From positions 3,410,001 to 3,474,000 of the forward strand of contig NZ_CP068082.1 in NCBI RefSeq assembly GCF_016724845.1: DNA of 64,000 bases, given 5' to 3'. The position numbers and the translations under genes are program-made. The stretch comes from Sphingobacterium spiritivorum. GTDB taxonomy: Bacteria; Bacteroidota; Bacteroidia; Sphingobacteriales; Sphingobacteriaceae. Of this stretch, positions 7,565 to 16,595 are shown in pieces; the stretch's first letter is position 1, and every line of letters starts with the position of its first letter. The notes beneath the pieces are model-generated. The model searched no databases. It was not told where the DNA came from and saw only the letters and a program-made list of their open reading frames with translations.

Positions 7565-10180
7565 TTAGCTTAGATTAGCGAGACTTTCTTCAAGGATTTT
7601 GATTTTCGTTTGTGCATCATCCTTTTTGTTTTGTTCATTCTGAACAACTTCAGGTTTTGCATTTTGGACAAAACGTTCGTTAGAAAGTTTTTTGTCTACC
7701 GAGATCAGGAAGCCTTTAAGGTATTCGATTTCTTTGCCGATACGTTCACGTTCTGCATTCACATCGATATTATTTTCCATTGCAATATAACATTCATCAC
7801 GTCCTGCAAGGAAACTCACAGCACCTGCGATCTTTTCTTTTACAAATGTCAGTTCTGATATATTTGCAAGTTTGATAATGCTGTCCTGATATTTTCTGAA
7901 GTCAATATCGTTTGCATTTATTGCCAGTGGCAGTGCTACCTTGGGCGAGATCTGCTTGGTATTCCGCACATTTCTTACTTCAGATATAACTTGTTTTACC
8001 GTGTTGAATTCTTTGATAAGCGTTTCATCAAAAGCTGCAGTTTTAGGGTATTCTGCTACGATACAGCAGTCTTTATCCTCGCGTTTGCCGAATAGTTCGT
8101 CATGCCATAGCTCTTCTGTGAGGAATGGCATAAACGGATGTGCCAACGTCAATACCCGCTGGAAGAATCCCTTTGCCGTTTCAAATGTCTCAGCAGGGAT
8201 CGGAGATCCGTAAGCCGGTTTGATCAATTCCAGGTACCATGCACAGAAATCATCCCAGATGAGTTTGTATGTCGCCATCAAGGCGTCTGATAATCTGTAG
8301 CTTGCAAAGTGTTCTTCGATTTCTACCAGTGCCTGATTAAATCTGGATTCAAACCATGCTGCAGAAGTTCTGTCTGCTTCCGGTGCCGGTTCATTTGAGA
8401 TTTCCCAACCTTTTACCAGACGGAATGCATTCCAGATCTTATTAGCAAAGTTACGTCCTTGTTCACAGTAGGATACATCAAACATAAGGTCATTTCCGGC
8501 AGGGGAGGACAGCAGCATACCTACACGTACTCCATCAGTACCATATTGTTCCATCAGTTCGATAGGATCCGGAGAATTGCCCAGTGATTTAGACATTTTA
8601 CGGCCCAGTTTGTCGCGTACGATTCCAGTCAGATATACATTCTTGAAAGGAGCTTTTCCTGTATAATTATGCCCCATGATCATCATACGTGCTACCCAGA
8701 AGAATAGAATTTCGGGAGCTGTCACCAGATCGTTGGTCGGGTAATAATAGTTGAAATCTTCGTTTTCAGGATTACGTACACCATCAAAAACAGACATTGG
8801 CCATAGACCAGAAGAGAACCAGGTATCTAATACATCATCTTCCTGACGTATACCATCCGCTGATTTGCCCTGGCTTGTGAATTCCTGAATGGCTTCTTCC
8901 TGCGTTTTGGCAACTACCCATTCGTTTTTGTCATTATACCAGGCCGGAATACGTTGTCCCCACCATAGCTGACGGGAGATACACCAGTCTTTGACATTTT
9001 CCATCCAGTGCTTGTAGCTGGCTGTAAATTTGTCCGGTATCAGGTTGACTTCACCGCTGATTACATAGTCCAGTGCCGGTTTGGCCAGTTCATCCATTTT
9101 ACAGAACCATTGCATCGACAGCTTAGGTTCGATGGCAGCATCTGTACGTTCGGAAAATCCGACCTGGGATTTATAATCATCTATTTTTTCGATCTGATCT
9201 GCTTCTTCCAGTAGTTTTGCTACTTTTTTACGGGCGATAAAGCGATCTTCACCAATAAGGATAATAGCTTTCCCGTTTAGTGTACCATCATCATTGAGGA
9301 TGTCTATAACTTCGAGATTGTGTTTTTGTCCCAGTTCGTAGTCATTAAGGTCGTGTGCCGGTGTTACTTTTAAACAGCCTGTACCGAATTCCATATCTAC
9401 GTATTCATCTTCGATGATTGGTATCTCTCGGTTTACCAGAGGTACAAGAATTGTTTTTCCTTTTAAATGCTGGTAACGTTCATCATTCGGATTGATACAT
9501 ATTGCTGAATCGGCCATGATAGTTTCAGGACGTGTGGTCGCAATGACAACGTACTCGTCAGAATCTTTTACCTTATAGCGGATGTAGTATAGTTTTTGGT
9601 TAACCTCTTTACGGATTACTTCTTCGTCGGACAAAGCTGTCTTTCCCTGAGGATCCCAGTTGACCATACGTACTCCACGGTAGATATATCCTTCTTTATA
9701 GAATTTGATAAAGGTATCCAATACCGCTTCGGAAAGATCCGGATCCATTGTGAATTTAGTGCGTTCCCAATCACATGATGCCCCTAATTTTTCCAGCTGC
9801 TTCAGGATGATGCCTCCGTATTTTTCTTTCCATTCCCAGGCATATTTCAGGAAATCTTCTCTGCTGATCGATTTTTTATCAATACCCTGTTCTTTAAGCA
9901 TAGCGACGACTTTAGCCTCCGTAGCAATAGATGCATGATCTGTTCCGGGTACCCAGCATGCATTTTTACCTTGCATACGTGCACGACGGATCAATACATC
10001 CTGAATCGTATTGTTCAACATATGACCCATGTGTAAAACTCCGGTAACATTAGGAGGAGGCATTACTATTGTATACGGTTCACGTTCATCTGGAGTCGAA
10101 CGGAAAAATCCGTTATTCATCCAATAGCTGTACCATTTTTCTTCAGCTTCTTTAGGATTGTAAGTTTTCGCTATACTCAT
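7565..10180 (-). CDS. valS: Valyl-tRNA synthetase
   Basis: A class I aminoacyl-tRNA synthetase that charges tRNA-Val. The HIGH motif is HMGH at residues 50-53 (in PPPNVTGVLHMGHM), the KMSKS motif occurs intact in GRKMSKSLGN, and editing-domain signatures such as TTRPETIMAD are present. The C-terminal coiled-coil arm occupies roughly the last 60 residues. The start at 10180 (MSIAKTYNPKEAE) is preferred over the in-frame ATG at 10219, which would add a hydrophobic stretch foreign to the family. Length is 871 residues, normal for the family. It is monocistronic and divergent from the LTA-synthase-like pair. Confidence 0.96.
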   Translation of the reverse strand: MSIAKTYNPKEAEEKWYSYWMNNGFFRSTPDEREPYTIVMPPPNVTGVLHMGHMLNNTIQDVLIRRARMQGKNACWVPGTDHASIATEAKVVAMLKEQGIDKKSISREDFLKYAWEWKEKYGGIILKQLEKLGASCDWERTKFTMDPDLSEAVLDTFIKFYKEGYIYRGVRMVNWDPQGKTALSDEEVIRKEVNQKLYYIRYKVKDSDEYVVIATTRPETIMADSAICINPNDERYQHLKGKTILVPLVNREIPIIEDEYVDMEFGTGCLKVTPAHDLNDYELGQKHNLEVIDILNDDGTLNGKAIILIGEDRFIARKKVAKLLEEADQIEKIDDYKSQVGFSERTDAAIEPKLSMQWFCKMDELAKPALDYVISGEVNLIPDKFTASYKHWMENVKDWCISRQLWWGQRIPAWYNDKNEWVVAKTQEEAIQEFTSQGKSADGIRQEDDVLDTWFSSGLWPMSVFDGVRNPENEDFNYYYPTNDLVTAPEILFFWVARMMIMGHNYTGKAPFKNVYLTGIVRDKLGRKMSKSLGNSPDPIELMEQYGTDGVRVGMLLSSPAGNDLMFDVSYCEQGRNFANKIWNAFRLVKGWEISNEPAPEADRTSAAWFESRFNQALVEIEEHFASYRLSDALMATYKLIWDDFCAWYLELIKPAYGSPIPAETFETAKGFFQRVLTLAHPFMPFLTEELWHDELFGKREDKDCCIVAEYPKTAAFDETLIKEFNTVKQVISEVRNVRNTKQISPKVALPLAINANDIDFRKYQDSIIKLANISELTFVKEKIAGAVSFLAGRDECYIAMENNIDVNAERERIGKEIEYLKGFLISVDKKLSNERFVQNAKPEVVQNEQNKKDDAQTKIKILEESLANLS

Positions 10181-10206
10181 TTTTGTAAGTAAAAAATAAA
10201 AGAATA

Positions 10207-10214
10207 CAAAAATA
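10207..10214 (-). promoter_or_regulatory. Putative -7 box of valS
   Basis: TATTTTTG on the minus strand, 26 bp upstream of the chosen valS ATG, fits TAnnTTTG. No clear -33 element is seen. Its position downstream of the alternative ATG at 10219 supports the shorter valS start. Confidence 0.45.
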
Positions 10215-10312
10215 AGCATTTGTCCTTACTTATTTGAAGATTCCGTTTGTAAAAGAGTCATCATACTTTGATAATATTTTGTTAATACAGAATTAACTCA
10301 CTGAATTTAGTG

Positions 10313-10320
10313 TACTTTTG
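10313..10320 (+). promoter_or_regulatory. Putative -7 box of the LTA-synthase-like operon
   Basis: TACTTTTG on the plus strand, 27 bp upstream of the ATG at 10348, fits TAnnTTTG. A possible TTG start codon at 10318 falls inside this box, which argues against that start. Confidence 0.45.
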
Positions 10321-10347
10321 CACCATTATTTTTATTTGACGTTAACA

Positions 10348-12228
10348 ATGAATGATATAACTAATGAGGTAAGGGCTCTGGTTCAATATTTTTTGTTTTG
10401 GCTCCTTATCACTTTTGTGGATCGCCTGTTATTCATCTGCTCTTTTTTTGAGAAGGTAGGCTTTAATCATTTCGCTGATATTTTCCGGATTTACTATAAC
10501 GGACTCTCACTAGATCTGTCTGCAGTCTCTTATATTGTAGCGCTTCCGTTTCTGTTCTATAGTGTACTTTCTTTTTTTCCTAAATTGCGTTTTTCGAGAA
10601 GATGGATGGACATCTATACCGTCAGTGTACTGACGGTATATGCTATAGTTACCTTTATCAATATTAATATTTACAGAGAGTGGGGCGATAAAATTTCGCG
10701 GAGAGCTATTGATGCTTTCTGGGCATCTCCCTCAGGAGCAGTTGCGTCTGCTGAATCTACTCCTATTTTTGTCCCTATCCTGGGGATGATCATTTTTATT
10801 TTTGTAGGATGGAAATTGTATCGCTGGATGTTGGGTAAGGTGCATTATTTTAACCTGAAGAAAGTTTTACCCAATGTATTAAAATTTGTTGGCTGTGTTT
10901 TTATTCTGTTTACGTTTATCCGTGGCGGATACGGGCGTGCGACCTTAAATCCAAGTAAGGCTTATTTTTCGGAAACAACATTTTACAATCATGCTGCAGT
11001 GAATACGCAATGGGCACTTTTGCGGGATTATTTCAAAAGGAGTACTAAACTGAAGAATCCGTATAGTTTCTACCCGGACACGAATTCCCTGACGAAAGCA
11101 TTGGAACCTGCTTTCGTTGCAAATCAGGATTCAACGGTGGAAATACTGACTAATAAGAGGCCTAATGTAGTGCTTATTCTTCTGGAAGGTTACGTTGGTG
11201 ATCTGGTTGCTTCTATGGGAGGAGAGAAGGGTATCTCGCCGAATTTTGAAAAACTTATCCGCGAAGGGGTATTCTTCGATCACATCTATTCTGCCTCGGA
11301 TCGGTCTGATAAGGGGATGGTAGGTACGCTGAGTGCTTTTCCTGCTCAGGGACCTGAAAGCATTATCAAATATATAGATAAGCATGAGAATATGCCGGCT
11401 ATAGGACAGGAGTTGGATTCTGCGGGTTATCATACTTCTTTCTATCACGGTGGTCAGAGTGAGTTTTATAATTTCAAATCTTACATGTATATGCATGGCA
11501 TAGCTAAGATTGTAGATAATGCCAATTTTGATAACCATGTTGACCGTGCTTCCTGGGGAGCATATGATCATGAGGTGTTCAAACGTATGCTGTCAGATTT
11601 TGATAAGGAAAAGAGACCTTTCTTTTCTACAATCTTTACACTGATCAATCACGAACCGTTTGAACTTAAGAACGGATATAAGTTTGGCAATAAGACGAAT
11701 GCTGATAAATTCAGAAGTACCGCATATTATACGGATTCGGTGATGTACGATTTTATTACAAAAGCTAAGCAGAAAGAGTGGTACAAGAACACCCTTTTTG
11801 TGGTGATCGCAGATCACGGACATCGTTTGCCATCTGAGAAATGGGATCTGTCTCATCCTAATCGTTTTCATATCCCGTTATTGTTTTTCGGAGATGTCAT
11901 AAAACCGGAGTATAAGGGTAAAATTTACTCCCGCATAGGTAATCAGACTGATCTTGTAGCGACTTTGTTGCAGCAGATGGGGATATCCTCTCATCGCTAT
12001 CACTGGAGCAGGGACTTGTTTAATAAGACTACTCCGCAGATTGCGTTTTATAATTCTAAGGATGCCTTTGGGGTAATCACTCCTGAGCAGGCCTTAAGTT
12101 TTGACAACATCGGTAAAATCATCAATTACAATCAAAACAGAGCTTATCCTGTTGCCAAAAATGATAGTTTATTAAATATAGCTAAAGCGTACTACCAAAA
12201 GGTTTACGATGAATTTTTGAAGTATTAG
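10348..12228 (+). CDS. LTA synthase-family membrane sulfatase-like transferase (first of pair)
   Basis: A 626-residue protein with about five N-terminal transmembrane helices (within roughly residues 1-200) and an extracytoplasmic alkaline-phosphatase/sulfatase fold. Metal-site residues are recognisable: LLEGYVG (Glu), SDRSDKG (probable nucleophile, Ser in place of the LtaS Thr) and ADHGHR near the C-terminus. In Firmicutes this family polymerises glycerol phosphate; in Gram-negative bacteria relatives transfer phosphoglycerol or phosphoethanolamine to glycans or lipids. The substrate here is unknown. The gene lies 2 bp before a second family member and starts at the ATG at 10348, just after a -7 box. 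Confidence 0.85.
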   Translation: MNDITNEVRALVQYFLFWLLITFVDRLLFICSFFEKVGFNHFADIFRIYYNGLSLDLSAVSYIVALPFLFYSVLSFFPKLRFSRRWMDIYTVSVLTVYAIVTFININIYREWGDKISRRAIDAFWASPSGAVASAESTPIFVPILGMIIFIFVGWKLYRWMLGKVHYFNLKKVLPNVLKFVGCVFILFTFIRGGYGRATLNPSKAYFSETTFYNHAAVNTQWALLRDYFKRSTKLKNPYSFYPDTNSLTKALEPAFVANQDSTVEILTNKRPNVVLILLEGYVGDLVASMGGEKGISPNFEKLIREGVFFDHIYSASDRSDKGMVGTLSAFPAQGPESIIKYIDKHENMPAIGQELDSAGYHTSFYHGGQSEFYNFKSYMYMHGIAKIVDNANFDNHVDRASWGAYDHEVFKRMLSDFDKEKRPFFSTIFTLINHEPFELKNGYKFGNKTNADKFRSTAYYTDSVMYDFITKAKQKEWYKNTLFVVIADHGHRLPSEKWDLSHPNRFHIPLLFFGDVIKPEYKGKIYSRIGNQTDLVATLLQQMGISSHRYHWSRDLFNKTTPQIAFYNSKDAFGVITPEQALSFDNIGKIINYNQNRAYPVAKNDSLLNIAKAYYQKVYDEFLKY

Positions 12229-12230
12229 AT

Positions 12231-14168
12231 ATGAAAATATTGACATTAAAGCATACTGTGGCTCCTTTTATAGCTGTAGCTCTCCGTTTTTTACTGCTTT
12301 TATTTATTTATGCAGTATTGCGGATTGGTTTTTACTGGATTAATATTGGTTTGTTCCCTAATGTAAGTGGAGGTGAACTTTTTATCATGATGAGAGGTGG
12401 TGTCAAGTTTGATGTTGCTGCTTTGCTTTATCTCAATATTCTTTATATTTTACTCTATATTATTCCTGTTCCTTTCAAGTATAACGGTACTTACCAGCGG
12501 ATAGCGAAATGGATATTTGTTATTACAAATAGCATCGGTATAGCACTTAACCTGATCGATTATGCCTATTATCCTTTCACATTAAAGAGAACTACAGGGA
12601 CTGTAATTGATCAGTTTGCCAATGAAAGTAATCTGCTGAAGCTTACTTTTGATTTTTTGCTGGGTTACTGGTATCTGGTTGTATTATTTGTCGGACTGGT
12701 TTATCTTTTAGCAAAGACATATGACCTTATCAAGGTTGAAAAGCCTCGGGTATTCAGCTGGAAAACAGCGGGTATTCACCTTATACTGATGTTGTTTTAT
12801 GCTTTTCTGTTTATCGGGGGAGTACGTGGCGGATGGGCACACAGCACGAGACCTATCACTTTGAGCAATGCAGGAGATTATGTCAAAGTGCCTGAGGAGA
12901 TGAATATTGTGCTGAATACGCCTTTTTCAATATTGAAGACACTTAAGGCTGTTAATTTAAAGCCTGTTCATTACTTTACTGATGAGGAACTGGATAAGAT
13001 TTATACAACTGTTCATCAGCCTGCGGATACGGCTTCATTCCGTAAGCTTAATGTAGTCTTCCTGATTTTGGAGAGTTATGCAAAGGAACATATTGGTGCC
13101 TTGAACAGAGATATTCAGAACGGACAATACAAAGGATATACTCCGTTTCTGGATTCGCTGATCGGACAGGCTTATACTTTTGATCATTCTTATGCAAACG
13201 GACGTAAATCTATAGATGCTTTGCCTTCTGTGATTACGGGCATCCCTTCGGTTGGAGAGCCTTTTGTACTTTCTATCTATTCGGGTAATGAAACAACTAG
13301 TATCGCAAAACTGCTGGGTGATAAAGGCTATGAAACTGCATTTTTCCATGGTGCTCCCAATGGAAGTATGGGCTTTTCAGCGTATACCAGACTGGCAGGA
13401 ATCAAGAATTATTTCGGTAAGAACGAATATAATAATGATGCGGATTTTGACGGAATATGGGGGATCTGGGATGAGCCGTTTATGCAGTTTATGGCAAATA
13501 AGATAAACACTTTCAAACAACCTTTTTTTGCCAGTTTCTTTTCTTTGTCTTCACACCATCCTTTTAAGGTACCGGAGAAGTATAAAGGTGTTTTTCCAAA
13601 AGGACCTTTAGAAGTACAGGAGCCTGTAGGATATACAGATCATGCTTTAAAAGAATTTTTTGCTACAGCGTCAAAAATGCCCTGGTATAAAAATACACTA
13701 TTTGTAATCTGTGCCGATCATGCTACTGTAAGTTATCTTCCGGAATATAAGACATTGCCCAATGCGTATGCGATCCCGATTATATTCTATTATCCGGGCG
13801 GAGATCTCAAAGGTCGCTCTTCAAAGCTCATTCAGCAAACGGATATTATGCCAACTGTACTGAGTTATCTTCATTATGATAAACCTTATTTTTCATTTGG
13901 TTTTAACGGATTTGATGAACAGCAGCATGACAACTTTGTGGTCAATAACAATTCGGGATCTTTTAATTTCTATTACAAGGATTACTTTATGACCTATGAC
14001 AGCAAAGGTCCGCTTACGTTATTTAATCTGAAAGAGGACCTGTTTATGAAAACCGATCTACTTAAGCAACATCCTCCTGTTCTGGATACAATGGAAACCA
14101 AAATGAAGGCTTTTATTCAGCAATACAACAATCGTATGATCGCGAATAAGCTGACATATAATAAGTAA
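12231..14168 (+). CDS. LTA synthase-family membrane sulfatase-like transferase (second of pair)
   Basis: A 645-residue paralogue of the preceding protein with the same layout: N-terminal transmembrane helices to about residue 200 and a periplasmic sulfatase fold. Visible active-site parts are FLILESYAKEH (metal Glu), NGRKSIDALPS (probable Ser nucleophile) and CADHATVS. The DHGH of the first protein is DHAT here, so one metal-site residue differs. Only 2 bp separate the genes, so they are co-translated and may act on successive or alternative acceptors. It ends 12 bp from the convergent outer-membrane protein gene. Confidence 0.85.
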   Translation: MKILTLKHTVAPFIAVALRFLLLLFIYAVLRIGFYWINIGLFPNVSGGELFIMMRGGVKFDVAALLYLNILYILLYIIPVPFKYNGTYQRIAKWIFVITNSIGIALNLIDYAYYPFTLKRTTGTVIDQFANESNLLKLTFDFLLGYWYLVVLFVGLVYLLAKTYDLIKVEKPRVFSWKTAGIHLILMLFYAFLFIGGVRGGWAHSTRPITLSNAGDYVKVPEEMNIVLNTPFSILKTLKAVNLKPVHYFTDEELDKIYTTVHQPADTASFRKLNVVFLILESYAKEHIGALNRDIQNGQYKGYTPFLDSLIGQAYTFDHSYANGRKSIDALPSVITGIPSVGEPFVLSIYSGNETTSIAKLLGDKGYETAFFHGAPNGSMGFSAYTRLAGIKNYFGKNEYNNDADFDGIWGIWDEPFMQFMANKINTFKQPFFASFFSLSSHHPFKVPEKYKGVFPKGPLEVQEPVGYTDHALKEFFATASKMPWYKNTLFVICADHATVSYLPEYKTLPNAYAIPIIFYYPGGDLKGRSSKLIQQTDIMPTVLSYLHYDKPYFSFGFNGFDEQQHDNFVVNNNSGSFNFYYKDYFMTYDSKGPLTLFNLKEDLFMKTDLLKQHPPVLDTMETKMKAFIQQYNNRMIANKLTYNK

Positions 14169-14180
14169 ATTACTGTTTGT

Positions 14181-15191
14181 TTACTTCTTATTTACACGAA
14201 TACCTCTGTTCAAAAGATAACGCAGTGTAAACATTTGCTGGTTGTCTATCCGGCCGGGAGTGAAATGCAAAGCGAGTTTGAGTGTACCCTGAATATTGGC
14301 CGATTGAATGGGAGACCAGCCAACATCAAGCCGGTCATATGTGCTGTATCTGAAATGACTGTCTGCATAAGGCGTATTTTGACTCCCTCCTTTATAGAAT
14401 GTGTTTTCTAATGAAAAGGACTTAAAAGCCATGTAGATATTAGCAATGAACCCTTTCTTCACTCTGAAATCATATTGGGATCTTATCCGGTCTATACCGA
14501 TCATTATACCGGCATCTATTATTAAAGAATCTAAAGGTGTTTTGTTTGTCAGATTGCTTCCCAGTTTGAATATGCCGACGCCATTATCCTGAATATGCTC
14601 ATCAATATTACTATTTGCGGAAAGAGCATTATGCCATAAAATGAGATCGTCCGAAAAATAAAAATCACCAACTGTTACTTTTCCATTCATGCCGACCAAA
14701 AATCCTTCACGGTATTTGTCAGATTGTTTGCTGGTCCAGTCTATAAAGAGCCTTTGCTGAAAATGATCGTTTCTGTACGCCAGCATCATTCCTTCAATAT
14801 TGGGTCTGAAGTAGATGAGCGTATCATTGAGAATAGCACGTGGGGTATTCTTCATCAGATCATAACGTGGAATATGGCCTATGGAAAAATCAAAGTTTTC
14901 ATTCCTGTAATTATAGTAAATAATGGGCCTCAACATAGGATTTTTATGCTCTCTTTCTCCGAATTCCTGAGCTACATGTATTCCTCCATGTACAGTATGG
15001 TTGTCGCCCAGTTTGAAGTAGAGTTCGGGGGATATACGTGTTCCGAAAATTGTTTTGGATTCGGTATAAGGAGCTTTAAATTCTCTGTTATCAGCGTATC
15101 CCAGAAAATCTATTTGATAGCCAATATTCTGCGCATTGGAATTTAAATATAATAATAACAAGAGGAGTGACGTAATTAATCTTCTAACCAT
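14181..15191 (-). CDS. Outer-membrane beta-barrel protein of unknown role
   Basis: A 336-residue protein with an N-terminal signal (LITSLLLLLLYLNSNA, cleavage before Q) followed by alternating amphipathic strands rich in Tyr, Phe and Trp, such as GGIHVAQEFGE and FDFSIGHIPRYDLM. No enzyme motif is visible. The overall pattern suggests a barrel of roughly 14-16 strands; I do not recognise the family. It lies downstream of sucB behind a hairpin, so it is probably transcribed separately or by read-through. It converges on the LTA-synthase-like pair with almost no spacer. Confidence 0.65.
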   Translation of the reverse strand: MVRRLITSLLLLLLYLNSNAQNIGYQIDFLGYADNREFKAPYTESKTIFGTRISPELYFKLGDNHTVHGGIHVAQEFGEREHKNPMLRPIIYYNYRNENFDFSIGHIPRYDLMKNTPRAILNDTLIYFRPNIEGMMLAYRNDHFQQRLFIDWTSKQSDKYREGFLVGMNGKVTVGDFYFSDDLILWHNALSANSNIDEHIQDNGVGIFKLGSNLTNKTPLDSLIIDAGIMIGIDRIRSQYDFRVKKGFIANIYMAFKSFSLENTFYKGGSQNTPYADSHFRYSTYDRLDVGWSPIQSANIQGTLKLALHFTPGRIDNQQMFTLRYLLNRGIRVNKK

Positions 15192-15232
15192 AAGTATAGA
15201 GATTTTAGCAAGTAAGAAAATAAGGAACGGAA

Positions 15233-15259
15233 ACAGGCTATATTGTTAGTATAGCCTGT
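15233..15259 (-). terminator. Hairpin terminator after sucB
   Basis: A perfect 10-bp stem ACAGGCTATA/TATAGCCTGT with a 7-nt loop. The following T-tract on the minus strand is interrupted (TTTCCGTTCCTT), so termination may be partial. Confidence 0.55.
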
Positions 15260-15289
15260 AGTATTATTTTATGGAATGTGACTAAAGAA

Positions 15290-16540
15290 CTATACTTCTA
15301 ATAGTAATCTAGCAGGATCTTCCAGTAATTGTTTTACACGTACCAGGAAGCTAACAGACTCACGTCCGTCGATAATACGGTGATCATACGATAATGCGAT
15401 ATACATCATCGGACGGATCACTACCTGGCCGTTTTCTGCAACAGGGCGTTGGATGATATTGTGCATTCCCAGGATTGCAGACTGAGGAGCGTTGATAATA
15501 GGAGTGGACATCATAGATCCGAATACACCACCATTTGTAATGGTAAATGTACCACCTGTCATTTCTTCAATAGTCAATTTGTTGTCGCGGGCTTTACCGG
15601 CTAATTCTCCGATTTTTTTCTCGATTTCATGTAGTGAAAGAGATTCTGCATTACGGATGATCGGTACAACTAATCCTTTTGGTGCTGATACAGCGATAGA
15701 GATATCTGCAAAATCAGAGTATACCAGTTCGTTTTCTTCGATACGGGCATTTACTGCAGGCCACTCTTTTAGTGCTGTTGTAACTGCTTTTGTAAAGAAT
15801 GACATAAATCCAAGACCTACACCATGTTTCTCTTTGAATGTGTCTTTGTATTTAGCGCGCAGATCCATGATCGGCTGCATGTTAACTTCATTGAATGTAG
15901 TCAACATAGCTGTCTCGTTCTTCACTGCTACCAGACGTTTAGCAATGGTTTTACGTAAAGAAGTCATTTTCTCACGACGCTCGTTGCGTGCGCCGGCAAC
16001 CGCAGGAGCCGATGTAGCAGCAGGAGCAGAAGTTGCTGGCTGAGCTGCTGCAGGTTTAGCACCGGCCTGCGCTTTTTCAGCATCTTCTTTTGTGATACGG
16101 CCATCTTTTCCTGTACCTTTTACAGCAGCAGGATCGATTCCTTTTTCTCTTAATATTTTAGCAGCAGCAGGAGATGCAGTACCTGCAGCATATGAATTTT
16201 GATCTTCATCGTCTGCAGCCGCTGGCGCAGGTGTAGATGCAGCAGGCTGTGCAGCAGCTTTGGTTTCTTCTGCTTTAGGGGCAGCATCACCGCCGGCAGG
16301 TGCAGATCCTTCTTCGATTGTACATACTACAGCACCAATTTCTAAAGTATCTCCTTCTTGTGCAATGATTTTCAAGATACCGGCTTTCTCCGCAGGTAAT
16401 TCGAATGTTGCTTTATCAGATTCCAATTCGGCGATGTTTTCATCCATTTCTACATAATCGCCATCTTGTTTCAACCATTGTGCTAAGGTTACTTCCGTAA
16501 TCGATTCACCTACGGCTGGTACTTTGATTTCTAAGCTCAT
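15290..16540 (-). CDS. sucB: Dihydrolipoamide succinyltransferase, E2 of 2-oxoglutarate dehydrogenase
   Basis: A 416-residue E2 enzyme. One N-terminal lipoyl domain carries the lipoylated Lys43 in [10 protein letters not shown]. An Ala/Pro-rich linker runs about 80-120, the E3/E1-binding domain ([15 protein letters not shown]) about 122-160, a second Ala-rich linker follows, and the catalytic domain ends in [11 protein letters not shown] with the catalytic His. It transfers succinyl groups to CoA in the TCA cycle. The downstream partner of sucA (55 bp gap); the E3 (lpd) gene is not in the window. High Ala content in the linkers is a family trait. Confidence 0.95.
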   Translation of the reverse strand: MSLEIKVPAVGESITEVTLAQWLKQDGDYVEMDENIAELESDKATFELPAEKAGILKIIAQEGDTLEIGAVVCTIEEGSAPAGGDAAPKAEETKAAAQPAASTPAPAAADDEDQNSYAAGTASPAAAKILREKGIDPAAVKGTGKDGRITKEDAEKAQAGAKPAAAQPATSAPAATSAPAVAGARNERREKMTSLRKTIAKRLVAVKNETAMLTTFNEVNMQPIMDLRAKYKDTFKEKHGVGLGFMSFFTKAVTTALKEWPAVNARIEENELVYSDFADISIAVSAPKGLVVPIIRNAESLSLHEIEKKIGELAGKARDNKLTIEEMTGGTFTITNGGVFGSMMSTPIINAPQSAILGMHNIIQRPVAENGQVVIRPMMYIALSYDHRIIDGRESVSFLVRVKQLLEDPARLLLEV

Positions 16541-16595
16541 ATATTCTCTTTTTGTGAACTACAGCTGATGGTAAGATCAGCTGCCGTTTTATGTT

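Noticed and set aside
10318..10348. TTG start for the first LTA-synthase-like gene
   Set aside because: The codon lies inside the promoter -7 box; the ATG at 10348 is downstream of it.
15492..16043. 183-codon frame opposite sucB
   Set aside because: It is Ala/Ser-rich through reverse reading of the sucB linkers and has no family pattern.
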